Of a stretch of 12,754 nucleotides of DNA, positions 1 through 5,868 are shown one piece after another (position 1 is the first letter of the stretch; every line of letters begins with the position of its first letter). Made by a program: the position numbers and the translations under genes. The stretch is from JAVBNC01 sp031551765. Lineage in GTDB: Bacteria > Desulfobacterota > Desulfovibrionia > Desulfovibrionales > Desulfovibrionaceae. Under the pieces are notes generated by a model. The model was not told where the DNA came from and searched no databases. It saw only the letters and a program-made list of their open reading frames with translations. The stretch lies in assembly GCA_031551765.1 (NCBI GenBank), contig JAVBNC010000046.1, positions 1 through 12,754 on the forward strand, given 5' to 3'.

Positions 1-43
1 ACCCCCATCCCCTTTCCCTAAAAACTTTATCAGGGTGTATGGG
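1..43 (+). repeat. Dispersed intergenic repeat fragment (C-rich tail element, first copy)
   Basis: This stretch resembles 9535-9577: both start with a run of A and Cs, continue through an 'aacttt' core and end in a G-rich 'tatggg/tattggg'. The second copy directly follows the pheT terminator, so this one may be the tail of a terminator unit whose stem lies left of the window. In the 9535 copy the core reads TTGACA, a -35 box; here the same place reads TTTATC, so promoter function is not expected. The following stretch, 44-144, holds no gene. It has one 7-bp inverted repeat (61-67 with 84-90), and from about 108 it joins the extended part of the next repeat. Confidence 0.5.
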
Positions 44-107
44 AACAAATCTCTTTGATGAGGCGGCTCCGTATAATCGCGCTGCCGCCTGTTTCCTTAC
101 CACGTCA

Positions 108-226
108 GCACCCGGCAACATGCGGGCACCACATCCTTATCCCCCCTGAATGGGTTCCAAGGGGCGCGCCCTTTGGCGGGAGAGTCCAGAGAGGGCAGCG
201 CCCTCTCTGGCCGCCGGAGGCATTCT
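108..226 (+). repeat. Two-hairpin dispersed element, copy A
   Basis: The core (145-226) runs from CCTGAATGG to GGAGGCATTCT and is nearly identical to 9703-9784 and, inverted, to 12631-12713. It holds two hairpins: 157-176 (10 bp with one G-T wobble) and 186-210 (11 perfect pairs, 3-nt loop). Homology with the right-end copy extends leftwards: 108-130 matches the reverse complement of 12728-12750 at 21 of 23 positions. The element begins 5 nt beyond the hcp stop, and read from hcp it has the same orientation as the copy after hflX. No U-run follows the stems, so it is not a classical intrinsic terminator. A role in mRNA 3' end formation or stability is inference. Confidence 0.8.
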
Positions 227-230
227 CTCT

Positions 231-1868
231 CTATGCCAGTATTTCCTTCAAATCGCCGTCAGCGGTGCCGATGGGCTTGAGGGCGAAATTGTCCACCAGC
301 ACCTTGAGCACGTTGGGGGTCACAAAGGCGGGCAGGGTCGGGCCCAGGCGGATGCCCTTGATGCCCAGGTGCAGGAGCGCCAGCAGCACGGCCACGGCCT
401 TTTGCTCGTACCAGGAGATGATCAGGGACAGCGGCAGCTCGTTGACCGAGCAGTTGAAAGCCTTGGACAGGGCCACGGCGATCTGCACGGCGGAAAAGGC
501 GTCGTTGCACTGGCCCACGTCCAGAAGGCGCGGGATGCCGCCGATAGTGCCCAGGTCCTTGTCAAAGAAGCGGAACTTGCCGCAGGCCAGGGTCAGAATG
601 ACGGTGTCCTTGGGCGCTTTTTCCACGAACTCGGTGTAGTAGTTGCGGCCGGGTTTGGCCCCGTCGCAGCCGCCCACCAGGAAAAAGTGGCGGATGGCCT
701 TGGATTTCACCGCTTCCACCACGGTGCCGGCCACGCCCATGACCGCGTTGTGCGCGAAGCCCGTGAGCACCTTGGCCTGGTTGCCGTTTTTGGCGTCCGC
801 TTCGCTGAAGCCGGGCAGGGCCTTGGCCTGGGCGATAACCGCGCTGAAATCGCCGTTGGGCACGTGCTTGATGCCCGGCCAGCTGACCAGGCCCGTGGTG
901 AACACGTTGGAAGCGTATGCGGGCAGCGGATTCTGGATACAGTTGGTGGTGAACAGAATGGCGCCGGGGAAAACCGGGAATTCTTTCTGCTGGTTCTGCC
1001 AGGCCGTGCCGTAGTGGCCCGCCAAGTGCTTGAACTTGTTCAGGCCGGGGTAGGCGTGGGCCGGGAGCATTTCGCCATGAGTATATATATTGATGCCCGT
1101 GCCTTCCGTGGCCTGGAGCAGGCCGTACAGATCCTTCATGTCGTGGCCGGAAACCAGAATGGCCTTGCCGGGACGGGGCGCGAGCGAAACCTGGGCGGGC
1201 ACCGGGTGGCCGTAGGCGGCGTCATGGCCCGCATCCAGCAGTTCCATGGAACGCAGGGCCTGGCGGCCGCAGTCCAGCACGGCCGTAACCCACTGCGAAA
1301 GGTCGCGGGGGGCGTTGTCGTACCCGGCGGCCAGGCCCGCGTAAAAGTCCGCGTACAGCTGCGGGTCCGTCTGGCCCAGAATGGCGGCGTGGTCAACGTA
1401 CGCGGCCACGCCCTTCAGGCCGTACAGCAGGGTCTGACGCAGGGAATTGAGGTCCGGGTTGGCGTCGAAATGCTCGGTGGAAAAAGCTTTGGCCTGGTCA
1501 TACAAAGCCTGGCGGTCCGCCGGAACCTTCCAGGCGGCCGGGCCTTGCGCGGCCTTGTAGCCGGTTTTGGCGGCCAGTTTGTCGCGGGCGTCCACAACCT
1601 TGTTCAGCACGTCCGCCAGGGCTTCGGTGTCAAAGCTGACGTTGGTCAGGGTGGTGAACAGGGCTTTCACGGCCAGATGGTCCACGGACGGGTCGGCCAC
1701 GCCTTTGGCGCGGGCGTCCAGGGCCACCAGGGCCAGCCCGCGCAGAGCGTAAACAATGGCGTCCTGCAGGGCGGCCGCTTCGGGTTTTTTGCCGCACACG
1801 CCGACAACGGTGCAGGCCACGCCTTTGGCGGTCTGCTCACACTGGTTGCAATACATGGACATGGTCAT
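231..1868 (-). CDS. hcp: Hybrid cluster protein (Hcp, prismane protein; hydroxylamine/NO reductase), class I
   Basis: Cytoplasmic iron-sulfur-oxygen enzyme of nitrosative stress. It reduces hydroxylamine in vitro and is thought to act physiologically as an NO reductase. The 545-residue protein is near the usual 545-555. The N-terminal cluster ligands are Cys7, Cys10, Cys19 and Cys25 (CX2C-X8-C-X5-C), the close spacing of class I Hcp from anaerobes, which carries [4Fe-4S]. Hybrid-cluster ligands are all present: His242 (GHDMKD), Glu266 (HGEM), Cys310 (TTNC), Cys401 (GGCDG, the persulfide cysteine), Cys429 (LACGK), Cys454 (GQCND) and Glu488 (WYEQK), with Lys490. They sit at nearly constant offset from the D. 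vulgaris residues. I chose the ATG at 1868 because AAGGAG lies 6 nt before it; an in-frame start at 1904 has no such site. No hcr-type reductase adjoins it, so the electron donor is not in view. A CRP/FNR-type site upstream suggests HcpR control. Confidence 0.97.
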   Translation of the reverse strand: MTMSMYCNQCEQTAKGVACTVVGVCGKKPEAAALQDAIVYALRGLALVALDARAKGVADPSVDHLAVKALFTTLTNVSFDTEALADVLNKVVDARDKLAAKTGYKAAQGPAAWKVPADRQALYDQAKAFSTEHFDANPDLNSLRQTLLYGLKGVAAYVDHAAILGQTDPQLYADFYAGLAAGYDNAPRDLSQWVTAVLDCGRQALRSMELLDAGHDAAYGHPVPAQVSLAPRPGKAILVSGHDMKDLYGLLQATEGTGINIYTHGEMLPAHAYPGLNKFKHLAGHYGTAWQNQQKEFPVFPGAILFTTNCIQNPLPAYASNVFTTGLVSWPGIKHVPNGDFSAVIAQAKALPGFSEADAKNGNQAKVLTGFAHNAVMGVAGTVVEAVKSKAIRHFFLVGGCDGAKPGRNYYTEFVEKAPKDTVILTLACGKFRFFDKDLGTIGGIPRLLDVGQCNDAFSAVQIAVALSKAFNCSVNELPLSLIISWYEQKAVAVLLALLHLGIKGIRLGPTLPAFVTPNVLKVLVDNFALKPIGTADGDLKEILA

Positions 1869-1944
1869 GGCGCACTCCTTATATGCTGGTTTGCCCGCCC
1901 TCAATGGCCGTTGCCGGGGGGGTGGGGCGTTTTTCTTACTTAGC

Positions 1945-1953
1945 CTTATAGCA
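1945..1953 (-). promoter_or_regulatory. Extended -10 box of the hcp promoter
   Basis: Read on the minus strand, 1953-1945 is TGC-TATAAG: a TATAAG hexamer (1950-1945) preceded by the TGN of an extended -10. It implies a transcription start near 1937-1938 and a leader of about 69 nt before the hcp ATG. No good -35 box is present. The activator palindrome at 1970-1987 occupies that place, which suits an activator-dependent promoter. The call is by eye. Confidence 0.55.
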
Positions 1954-1969
1954 GTGCTGGGAGAAAAAG

Positions 1970-1987
1970 CTGTGATTTAGGTCACAG
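1970..1987 (-). promoter_or_regulatory. CRP/FNR-family operator, probable HcpR site
   Basis: The sequence is a perfect palindrome, CTGTGA-N6-TCACAG. TGTGA-N6-TCACA is the generic CRP/FNR half-site arrangement, and HcpR, a CRP/FNR-family regulator of hcp in Desulfovibrio, is described with sites of this kind. Its centre (1978.5) lies about 40.5-41.5 nt upstream of the start inferred from the -10 box, the standard class II activator position. Assignment to HcpR rather than another CRP/FNR member is inference. Confidence 0.7.
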
Positions 1988-1991
1988 AACC

Positions 1992-2016
1992 GCTTTTTTT
2001 CTTTTTTTTGTTTTTT
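1992..2016. other. Long T-tract between divergent promoters
   Basis: Almost uninterrupted thymines (only a C and a G inside) in otherwise GC-rich DNA. The tract lies just upstream of the tRNA-Val -35 box, about -72 to -48 from its inferred start, where a UP element would help a stable-RNA promoter. For hcp it lies upstream of the operator. A bent or alpha-CTD-binding tract serving both promoters is inference. It could also be read as the U-run of a terminator with the operator palindrome as stem, but no plus-strand gene enters from the left. Confidence 0.4.
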
Positions 2017-2027
2017 CCCCTTACCTC

Positions 2028-2057
2028 TTGACGATACCGCGCAAACAAGGCTAGAAG
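2028..2057 (+). promoter_or_regulatory. Sigma70-type promoter for tRNA-Val
   Basis: TTGACG (2028-2033) and TAGAAG (2052-2057) are separated by 18 nt. They match the -35 consensus at 5 of 6 positions and the -10 consensus at 4 of 6. The start would be near 2064, about 16 nt before the mature tRNA 5' end. The T-tract immediately upstream fits a strong stable-RNA promoter. thrS downstream has no clear promoter of its own, so readthrough from here may supply it. Confidence 0.6.
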
Positions 2058-2079
2058 AATCGTCTTGCCTCAAGAACAT

Positions 2080-2154
2080 AGGCGCGTAGCTCAGGGGTAG
2101 AGCACTTCCTTGACACGGAAGGGGTCAGCAGTTCAAAGCTGCTCGTGCCTACCA
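2080..2154 (+). tRNA. tRNA-Val (anticodon GAC)
   Basis: A full cloverleaf can be drawn. The acceptor stem is 2080-2086 with 2144-2150 (one G-T pair). The D stem is 2089-2092 with 2100-2103. The anticodon stem is 2105-2109 with 2117-2121, around loop TTGACAC, giving anticodon GAC at 2112-2114, which reads GUC and GUU valine codons. The T stem is 2127-2131 with 2139-2143, around TTCAAAG. The variable region is 5 nt and the discriminator is A2151. The CCA end is encoded (2152-2154). It lies 73 nt before thrS with a terminator between them. Confidence 0.95.
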
Positions 2155-2166
2155 GCAAAAAATTCC

Positions 2167-2193
2167 AAGGGAGGTCCGCCTCCCTTTCTTTTA
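2167..2193 (+). terminator. Intrinsic terminator after tRNA-Val
   Basis: An 8-bp stem (AAGGGAGG at 2167-2174 with CCTCCCTT at 2179-2186) closes a TCCG loop of the stable UNCG class, and a T-rich run follows to about 2193. It should end the tRNA transcript. Since no clear promoter lies between here and thrS, partial readthrough could set thrS expression; that is inference. Confidence 0.85.
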
Positions 2194-2227
2194 TCGTTTT
2201 GCATTTGAGGCGGACAGGAGGATTGTC

Positions 2228-4162
2228 ATGAATATCCGTATTGACGGGGAGCAGAAAGAAGTCTCCCCCGGCATCAGCTGCGGCGAAGCGCTGAAAGGCG
2301 CCCTTTCCGGCAAGAAATTCAAGGCGACTGTCGCGGCCCGCTGTGACGGAACCCTGCTGGACCTCAGCGCTCCCCTGCCCGCCACCACCACCGAAATGGA
2401 AACCGTGACCCTGGACAGCCCGGAGGGCCTGGAACTGCTGCGCCACTCCGCCGCCCACGTCATGGCGCAGGCCGTGCAGCGCCTGTTCCCCAAGACCAAG
2501 GTAACCATCGGCCCGGCCATAGACAACGGCTTCTACTACGATTTCGACGTCAAAAAGCCTTTCGCGCCGGACGATTTCCCGGCCATTGAAGCGGAAATGG
2601 CTAAAATCGTTGCCGAAGAACAACCGTTTATACGCAAGGATGTCGGCAAGGCCGAAGCGGTCGCGCTGTTCCAGGCCAAGGGCGAGAACTACAAGGTGGA
2701 GATCATCAACGAGCTGGAGGCGGACAGCGTCTCCCTCTACTCCATCGGCGATTTTACGGATCTTTGCCGCGGCCCGCACCTGCCGCATACCGGCTTCGTC
2801 AAGGCTTTCAAGCTGTTGTCCGTGGCCGGGGCCTACTGGCGCGGCGACGAAAAGAACCAGATGCTTTCGCGCATTTACGCGACCGCCTTCGCGGACAAGC
2901 AGAGCCTGGACAAGTACCTGCACCAGCTGGAAGAAGCCAAACGCCGCGACCACAGAAAGCTGGGCCCGGAACTGAAGCTCTTCTCCTTCCATGAAGACGT
3001 GGCCCCGGGCATGGTGTTCTGGCACCCCAAGGGCATGCTGGTGCGCACCGTGCTGGAAGACTTTCTGCGCAAGGAACACCTGAAGCGCGGCTATGAAATC
3101 GTGCAGGGGCCGCAACTGCTCCGCCGCGAGCTGTGGGAAAAGTCCGGCCACTACGCCAACTACCGGGAAAACATGTATTTTTCCGAGATAGAGAACGACG
3201 CCTACGGCATCAAGCCCATGAACTGCGTCGCCCACATGCTGATCTACGGCGAAGACCGCCGCAGCTACCGCGAGCTGCCCTGCCGCTTCTTCGAGCTTGG
3301 GGTGGTGCACCGCCACGAAAAGAGCGGGGTCATGCACGGCCTGCTCCGGGTACGCCAGTTCACCCAGGACGACGCGCACATCATCTGCAGCCCGGAACAG
3401 CTGGAAGACGAAATCATCAGCGTCGCCGCCCTGGTGCGCGACTTGTTCGGGCTGTTCGGCTTCAACTACCGCGTGGTGGTCTCCACCCGGCCGGAAAAGT
3501 CCATAGGCTCCGACGAAGCCTGGGAACTGGCCACCAACGCCCTGATCAAGGCGCTCAAGCGCGAGGGTATCGAGTACAGCATCAACGAAGGCGACGGCGC
3601 CTTCTACGGCCCGAAAATCGACGTCAAGGTCACGGACAGCCTGGAGCGGGAATGGCAATGTTCCACCATCCAGTGTGATTTCACCTTGCCGGAACGTTTC
3701 GAGTTGGTATACATCGGACAGGACGGGGAGCGTCACCGGCCCGTCATGGTCCACCGGGCCATTCTCGGCTCCCTGGAACGCTTTATCGGCATTCTGATCG
3801 AGCACTGCGCGGGCGCGTTTCCCACCTGGCTGGCTCCGGTACAGGCCCGCATTTTGACCGTCACCGACGCCCAGGACGAATTCGCGGCCCAGGCGCTGAA
3901 AACTTTGCGCGAAGCGGGTCTGCGCGCCGAACTGGACACCCGCAACGAAAAACTGGGCTACAAGGTGCGAGCCGCCCAGACCGAAAAAATACCCTACATC
4001 CTCGTGGTGGGGGACAAGGAAGTGGAAGCGCGGGGCGTGAATGTGCGCCTGCGGAGCGGCGAGAGCTTGGGGCTCAAGTCGCTTACCGAGGCTATCGACC
4101 TCATCCACGCCGACTGTGACGAACCCTTTAAACGTGGAGGCATGCGCTATCGCTTCTCCTAA
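2228..4162 (+). CDS. thrS: Threonine--tRNA ligase
   Basis: Class II aminoacyl-tRNA synthetase that charges tRNA-Thr in the cytoplasm and edits mischarged Ser-tRNA-Thr. It is 644 residues, typical of the full-length bacterial enzyme. Order: TGS domain (about 1-61); editing domain with His73 and His77 in HSAAH and Cys180 and His184 in CRGPH; class II catalytic core with motif 2 around 352-376 and motif 3 around 510-526; zinc ligands Cys333 (MNC), His384 (DDAH) and His509 (MVHR); C-terminal anticodon-binding domain from about 535. All key residues are present. The start is supported by AGGAGG 6 nt before the ATG. It heads the thrS-infC-rpmI-rplT-pheST cluster, and its last 14 nt overlap the proposed infC start, suggesting translational coupling. 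No sign of damage. Confidence 0.98.
   Translation: MNIRIDGEQKEVSPGISCGEALKGALSGKKFKATVAARCDGTLLDLSAPLPATTTEMETVTLDSPEGLELLRHSAAHVMAQAVQRLFPKTKVTIGPAIDNGFYYDFDVKKPFAPDDFPAIEAEMAKIVAEEQPFIRKDVGKAEAVALFQAKGENYKVEIINELEADSVSLYSIGDFTDLCRGPHLPHTGFVKAFKLLSVAGAYWRGDEKNQMLSRIYATAFADKQSLDKYLHQLEEAKRRDHRKLGPELKLFSFHEDVAPGMVFWHPKGMLVRTVLEDFLRKEHLKRGYEIVQGPQLLRRELWEKSGHYANYRENMYFSEIENDAYGIKPMNCVAHMLIYGEDRRSYRELPCRFFELGVVHRHEKSGVMHGLLRVRQFTQDDAHIICSPEQLEDEIISVAALVRDLFGLFGFNYRVVVSTRPEKSIGSDEAWELATNALIKALKREGIEYSINEGDGAFYGPKIDVKVTDSLEREWQCSTIQCDFTLPERFELVYIGQDGERHRPVMVHRAILGSLERFIGILIEHCAGAFPTWLAPVQARILTVTDAQDEFAAQALKTLREAGLRAELDTRNEKLGYKVRAAQTEKIPYILVVGDKEVEARGVNVRLRSGESLGLKSLTEAIDLIHADCDEPFKRGGMRYRFS
4136..4140 (+). 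promoter_or_regulatory. Shine-Dalgarno that fixes the infC start
   Basis: GGAGG lies inside the thrS coding end, 8 nt before an ATC codon in the infC frame. The only ATG nearby (4142) is in the thrS frame. An in-frame GTG at 4134 overlaps the ribosome site itself and has no such motif before it. Confidence 0.7.
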
Positions 4163-4706
4163 TCTCAGGCCCCGCCGTAACGAACCCCAGGATCTGGTCC
4201 GCCGCAACGAACAAATCCGGGCGCGCGAAGTGCGCGTCATTGGCGCGGAAGGCGAGCAGCTCGGCATACTCGGCCGCAACGAAGCCATAGCCGCCGCCCG
4301 CGAGGCGGGTCTGGACCTGGTGGAAGTGGCGTCCACGGCGGAGCCGCCCGTGTGCCGGATTATGGACTACGGCAAGTTCAAGTACGAGGCCCAAAAGAAG
4401 AAGCAAGAGGCCAAGAAACGGCAGACCGTCATCCAGATCAAGGAAATCAAGCTCCGGCCCAAAACGGACGAACATGACTACCAGACCAAGGTCAACCACA
4501 TCCGCCGCTTCCTGGAGGACGGGGACCGCTGCAAGGTGACCATTTTCTTCCGCGGGCGGGAAATTGTGCACAAAGATCGGGGACAGACCATGCTGGATCG
4601 GGTGGTGGAAGACACCAAGGATATCGGCAAGGTAGAGCAGGAAGCGCGGGCGGAAGGCCGCACGCTGCACATGCTGCTCACGCCGCTGCCCAAAAAATCC
4701 GCCTGA
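4149..4706 (+). CDS. infC: Translation initiation factor IF-3, non-canonical ATC start
   Basis: IF3 binds the 30S subunit, prevents premature 50S joining and rejects non-canonical start codons. From the ATC at 4149 the protein is 185 residues (E. coli 180). The N domain includes RRNEQIRAREVRVIG (about 18-32), GEQLG and the family signature CRIMDYGKFKYE. A basic linker (KKKQEAKKRQ) leads into the C domain with IKEIKLRPKTDEHDY and FRGREI. No ATG, GTG or TTG in frame lies behind a ribosome site. ATC is 8 nt after GGAGG and gives the expected length. infC is known for rare starts (AUU in E. coli) that let IF3 repress its own synthesis, so an ATC start fits the same logic. A longer reading from an ATG at 4041 lies within thrS and adds non-conserved residues. 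It overlaps thrS by 14 nt. Confidence 0.95.
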   Translation: MASPNLRPRRNEPQDLVRRNEQIRAREVRVIGAEGEQLGILGRNEAIAAAREAGLDLVEVASTAEPPVCRIMDYGKFKYEAQKKKQEAKKRQTVIQIKEIKLRPKTDEHDYQTKVNHIRRFLEDGDRCKVTIFFRGREIVHKDRGQTMLDRVVEDTKDIGKVEQEARAEGRTLHMLLTPLPKKSA

Positions 4707-4741
4707 TTGTTCTTGCTTTCCCGGCGTCTTTGACGCATTAT

Positions 4742-4763
4742 GCCCCTTCCCCTTTGAAGGGGC
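4742..4763 (+). terminator. Hairpin after infC, weak terminator or processing stem
   Basis: GCCCCTTC (4742-4749) pairs perfectly with GAAGGGGC (4756-4763) around a 6-nt loop, 35 nt after the infC stop. The following sequence (tctcgtgttgt) has no run of Ts, so full termination is doubtful. It may be a partial terminator or the first helix of the structured region that follows. Confidence 0.4.
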
Positions 4764-4770
4764 TCTCGTG

Positions 4771-4799
4771 TTGTCTATAGAGCAAGTAACGCTTCAAAT
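4771..4799 (+). promoter_or_regulatory. Possible weak internal promoter before rpmI
   Basis: TTGTCT (4771-4776) and TCAAAT (4794-4799) are 17 nt apart, each matching consensus at 4 of 6. If real, it would start rpmI-rplT transcripts that carry the structured leader at 4795-4980. Matches this weak arise by chance. Confidence 0.2.
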
Positions 4800-4980
4800 A
4801 GTCGCTTAACGGCGAGGAAACCTCGCCTGCGCCTATTTGGCGGCAAGGATTTGAAGACAAATCCTTGCGAGCATTTCAAGTGTGAAATGCTCTGGAATGT
4901 GGCGATTTTCGGGACCGCAGGCTCGGTCCCGGTGGAACGCGCGGTTTTTGGCCGCGCTTTCCCGGTCCCTGGGCGGGACT
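4795..4980 (+). promoter_or_regulatory. Hairpin-packed leader between infC and rpmI (candidate regulatory RNA)
   Basis: No gene is visible in this 302-bp gap, but nearly all of it can fold. Stems: 4795-4801 with 4833-4839, enclosing 4811-4817 with 4821-4827; 4843-4852 with 4859-4868 (10 bp); 4869-4878 with 4883-4892 (10 bp, abutting the previous stem); 4911-4917 with 4924-4930 (7 bp); 4939-4944 with 4952-4957 (6 bp); 4965-4969 with 4975-4979 (5 bp). All are perfect. The 3' part offers alternatives: GGGACC at 4911 can also pair with GGTCCC at 4964, and GTCCC at 4926 with GGGAC at 4975. The rpmI ribosome site follows at 4997. L20 represses the rpmI-rplT or infC operon through leader RNA in E. 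coli and Bacillus, so an autoregulatory leader is a reasonable guess. A palindrome-rich dispersed repeat is the main alternative. Confidence 0.55.
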
Positions 4981-5008
4981 TTACCGGTTAATCGGCAAGG
5001 AGCGAATC

Positions 5009-5206
5009 ATGCCCAAGATGAAAACCAGGCGGGCCGCCGCCAAACGTTTCGACGTCACCGGCAGCGGCAAGTTCAAACGGCGCAAGCAGAACCTGCGCCA
5101 CATCCTGACCAAGAAAAACGCCAAGCGCAAAATGCGCCTCGGCCAGGGCGCCATTGTGGACAGTGCCAACGAAAAGGCCTGCCGCAGAATGATGCCTTAC
5201 GCGTAA
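5009..5206 (+). CDS. rpmI: 50S ribosomal protein L35
   Basis: A 65-residue, very basic protein, the usual L35 length. It begins MPKMKTRRAAAKRF and has TGSGKFKRR and NLRHILTKKNAKRKMRL, all typical of L35, which binds 23S rRNA in the large subunit. AAGGAG lies 6 nt before the ATG. It follows the structured gap after infC and precedes rplT, the standard order; L20 is known to control both genes in model bacteria. A copy of the dispersed two-hairpin element begins 35 nt after its stop. Confidence 0.97.
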   Translation: MPKMKTRRAAAKRFDVTGSGKFKRRKQNLRHILTKKNAKRKMRLGQGAIVDSANEKACRRMMPYA

Positions 5207-5240
5207 GCGCGTAGAATTTTGTCGAAGCCAATTTAGAATG

Positions 5241-5297
5241 AGAGCAGGGCGCTGCCCTGCACCCGCCAAGGGCTAGCGCCCCTGGACCCCTTTCAGG
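5241..5297 (-). repeat. Two-hairpin dispersed element, copy B (shortened)
   Basis: Read on the minus strand this runs CCTGAAAGGGGTCC, then the first hairpin (5285-5266, 8 bp with one G-T wobble), then a shorter second hairpin (5260-5244, 7 bp). It lacks the third part ending in GGAGGCATTC. As with the copies after hcp and hflX, it lies just after a stop codon (rpmI) in that gene's orientation. The rest of the gap to rplT (5298-5372) shows only a 6-bp inverted repeat, 5338-5343 with 5367-5372. Confidence 0.7.
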
Positions 5298-5372
5298 GGG
5301 GACCCGATTGAGATCGAGGTTCCGGGAAGACCCAATCCACCCCGCTGGCATAACTCTCCGCCTCGTGGGGTG

Positions 5373-5744
5373 ATGAAATGGAGGCATTCCAGGCGTGTAA
5401 AGAGCGGGATGGCCGCACACAAGCGCCATAAGAAATATCTGGATCTTGCCAAAGGCTACCGCGGCGGCCGCAGCGTTCTGTACCGCACCGCCCGCGAGGC
5501 CGTTGAAAACGCCCTTGTCTATGCTTACCGCGACCGCAAGGCCAAAAAGCGCGACTTCCGCGCCCTTTGGATCATGCGCATCAACGCCGCCACCCGTGAA
5601 CACGGCATGTCTTACAGCCGTTTCATCAACGGCCTGCAGACAGCCGGGGTCGCCCTGGACCGCCGGGTCCTGGCCGACATGGCCGTGCGCGCCAGAGAGG
5701 ATTTTGCCAAGCTGGTCGAACTCGCCCAGTCCAATCTGAAATAA
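5373..5744 (+). CDS. rplT: 50S ribosomal protein L20 (start uncertain)
   Basis: L20 binds 23S rRNA early in large-subunit assembly and represses its own operon in model bacteria. From residue 8 (RVKSGMAAHKRHKKYLDLAK) to the end it follows the family throughout: YRGGRS, AYRDRK, LWIMRINAA, SYSRFINGL, DRRVLAD. The start is the problem. L20 normally begins M-R-V-K, but the codon before RVK is AGG (5391-5393), placed ideally 6 nt after GGAGG. The nearest in-frame standard starts are ATG 5373, used here (123 residues, six extra N-terminal residues, weak ribosome site), GTG 5370, and ATG 5409, which would remove the conserved RVK. An ATG to AGG change or a read error is possible. The body of the gene is intact. 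Confidence 0.9.
   Translation: MKWRHSRRVKSGMAAHKRHKKYLDLAKGYRGGRSVLYRTAREAVENALVYAYRDRKAKKRDFRALWIMRINAATREHGMSYSRFINGLQTAGVALDRRVLADMAVRAREDFAKLVELAQSNLK
5380..5384 (+). promoter_or_regulatory. Shine-Dalgarno in front of an AGG codon at the expected rplT start
   Basis: GGAGG is followed 6 nt later by AGG, exactly where the initiator of M-R-V-K would be. The 10-mer GGAGGCATTC here is the same as the end of the dispersed element at 9774-9783, where it serves the MerR gene with the same 6-nt spacing. It lies inside the ATG-5373 reading, so it would be unused if that start is real. Confidence 0.5.
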
Positions 5745-5769
5745 TACGCGGCGCGCCGTGCGAGCCTTT

Positions 5770-5823
5770 GTCCCCCGGCGTTAAGGGGCCGGGTTGCATA
5801 GCAATTCCGCCCCGCCGGGGGAC
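5770..5823 (+). promoter_or_regulatory. Long interrupted hairpin in the rplT-pheS gap
   Basis: GTCCCCCGGCG (5770-5780) pairs perfectly over 11 bp with 5813-5823. Inside, GGG (5786-5788) with 5810-5812, and 5791-5797 with 5801-5807 (two G-T pairs), continue the stem to a 3-nt loop. No T-run follows, so it is probably not a terminator. It could be a pheS leader structure, a processing site or an extragenic palindrome. E. coli pheST is controlled by attenuation, but I see no Phe-rich leader peptide. Confidence 0.55.
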
Positions 5824-5868
5824 GAACCCTTTCCCGCACAGGCCGCGCCTCATGAGGTCCCGCCCAAC

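Noticed and set aside
72..77. TATAAT in the left intergenic region as a promoter
   Set aside because: No -35 box lies at 15-19 nt upstream and no gene follows on that strand within reach.
150..1943. Long plus-strand open frame opposite hcp, and a similar start in a minus-strand frame at 10915-12708
   Set aside because: Both lie antisense to clear genes and are open because of GC-rich codon bias. Their similar first residues come from copies A and D of the dispersed repeat being read in the same frame, not from a shared protein.
1970..2002. Palindrome plus T-run as a plus-strand intrinsic terminator
   Set aside because: The stem is only 6 bp and 5 nt from the Ts, and no plus-strand gene enters from the left; the CRP/FNR operator reading explains it better.
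2051..4336. 761-codon minus-strand open frame opposite thrS
   Set aside because: Shadow of thrS; it also crosses the tRNA and its terminator and shows no recognisable domain.
5794..5868. Upstream TTG start for pheS
   Set aside because: It begins inside a hairpin and adds 25 residues with no family resemblance; ATG 5869 gives the usual length.
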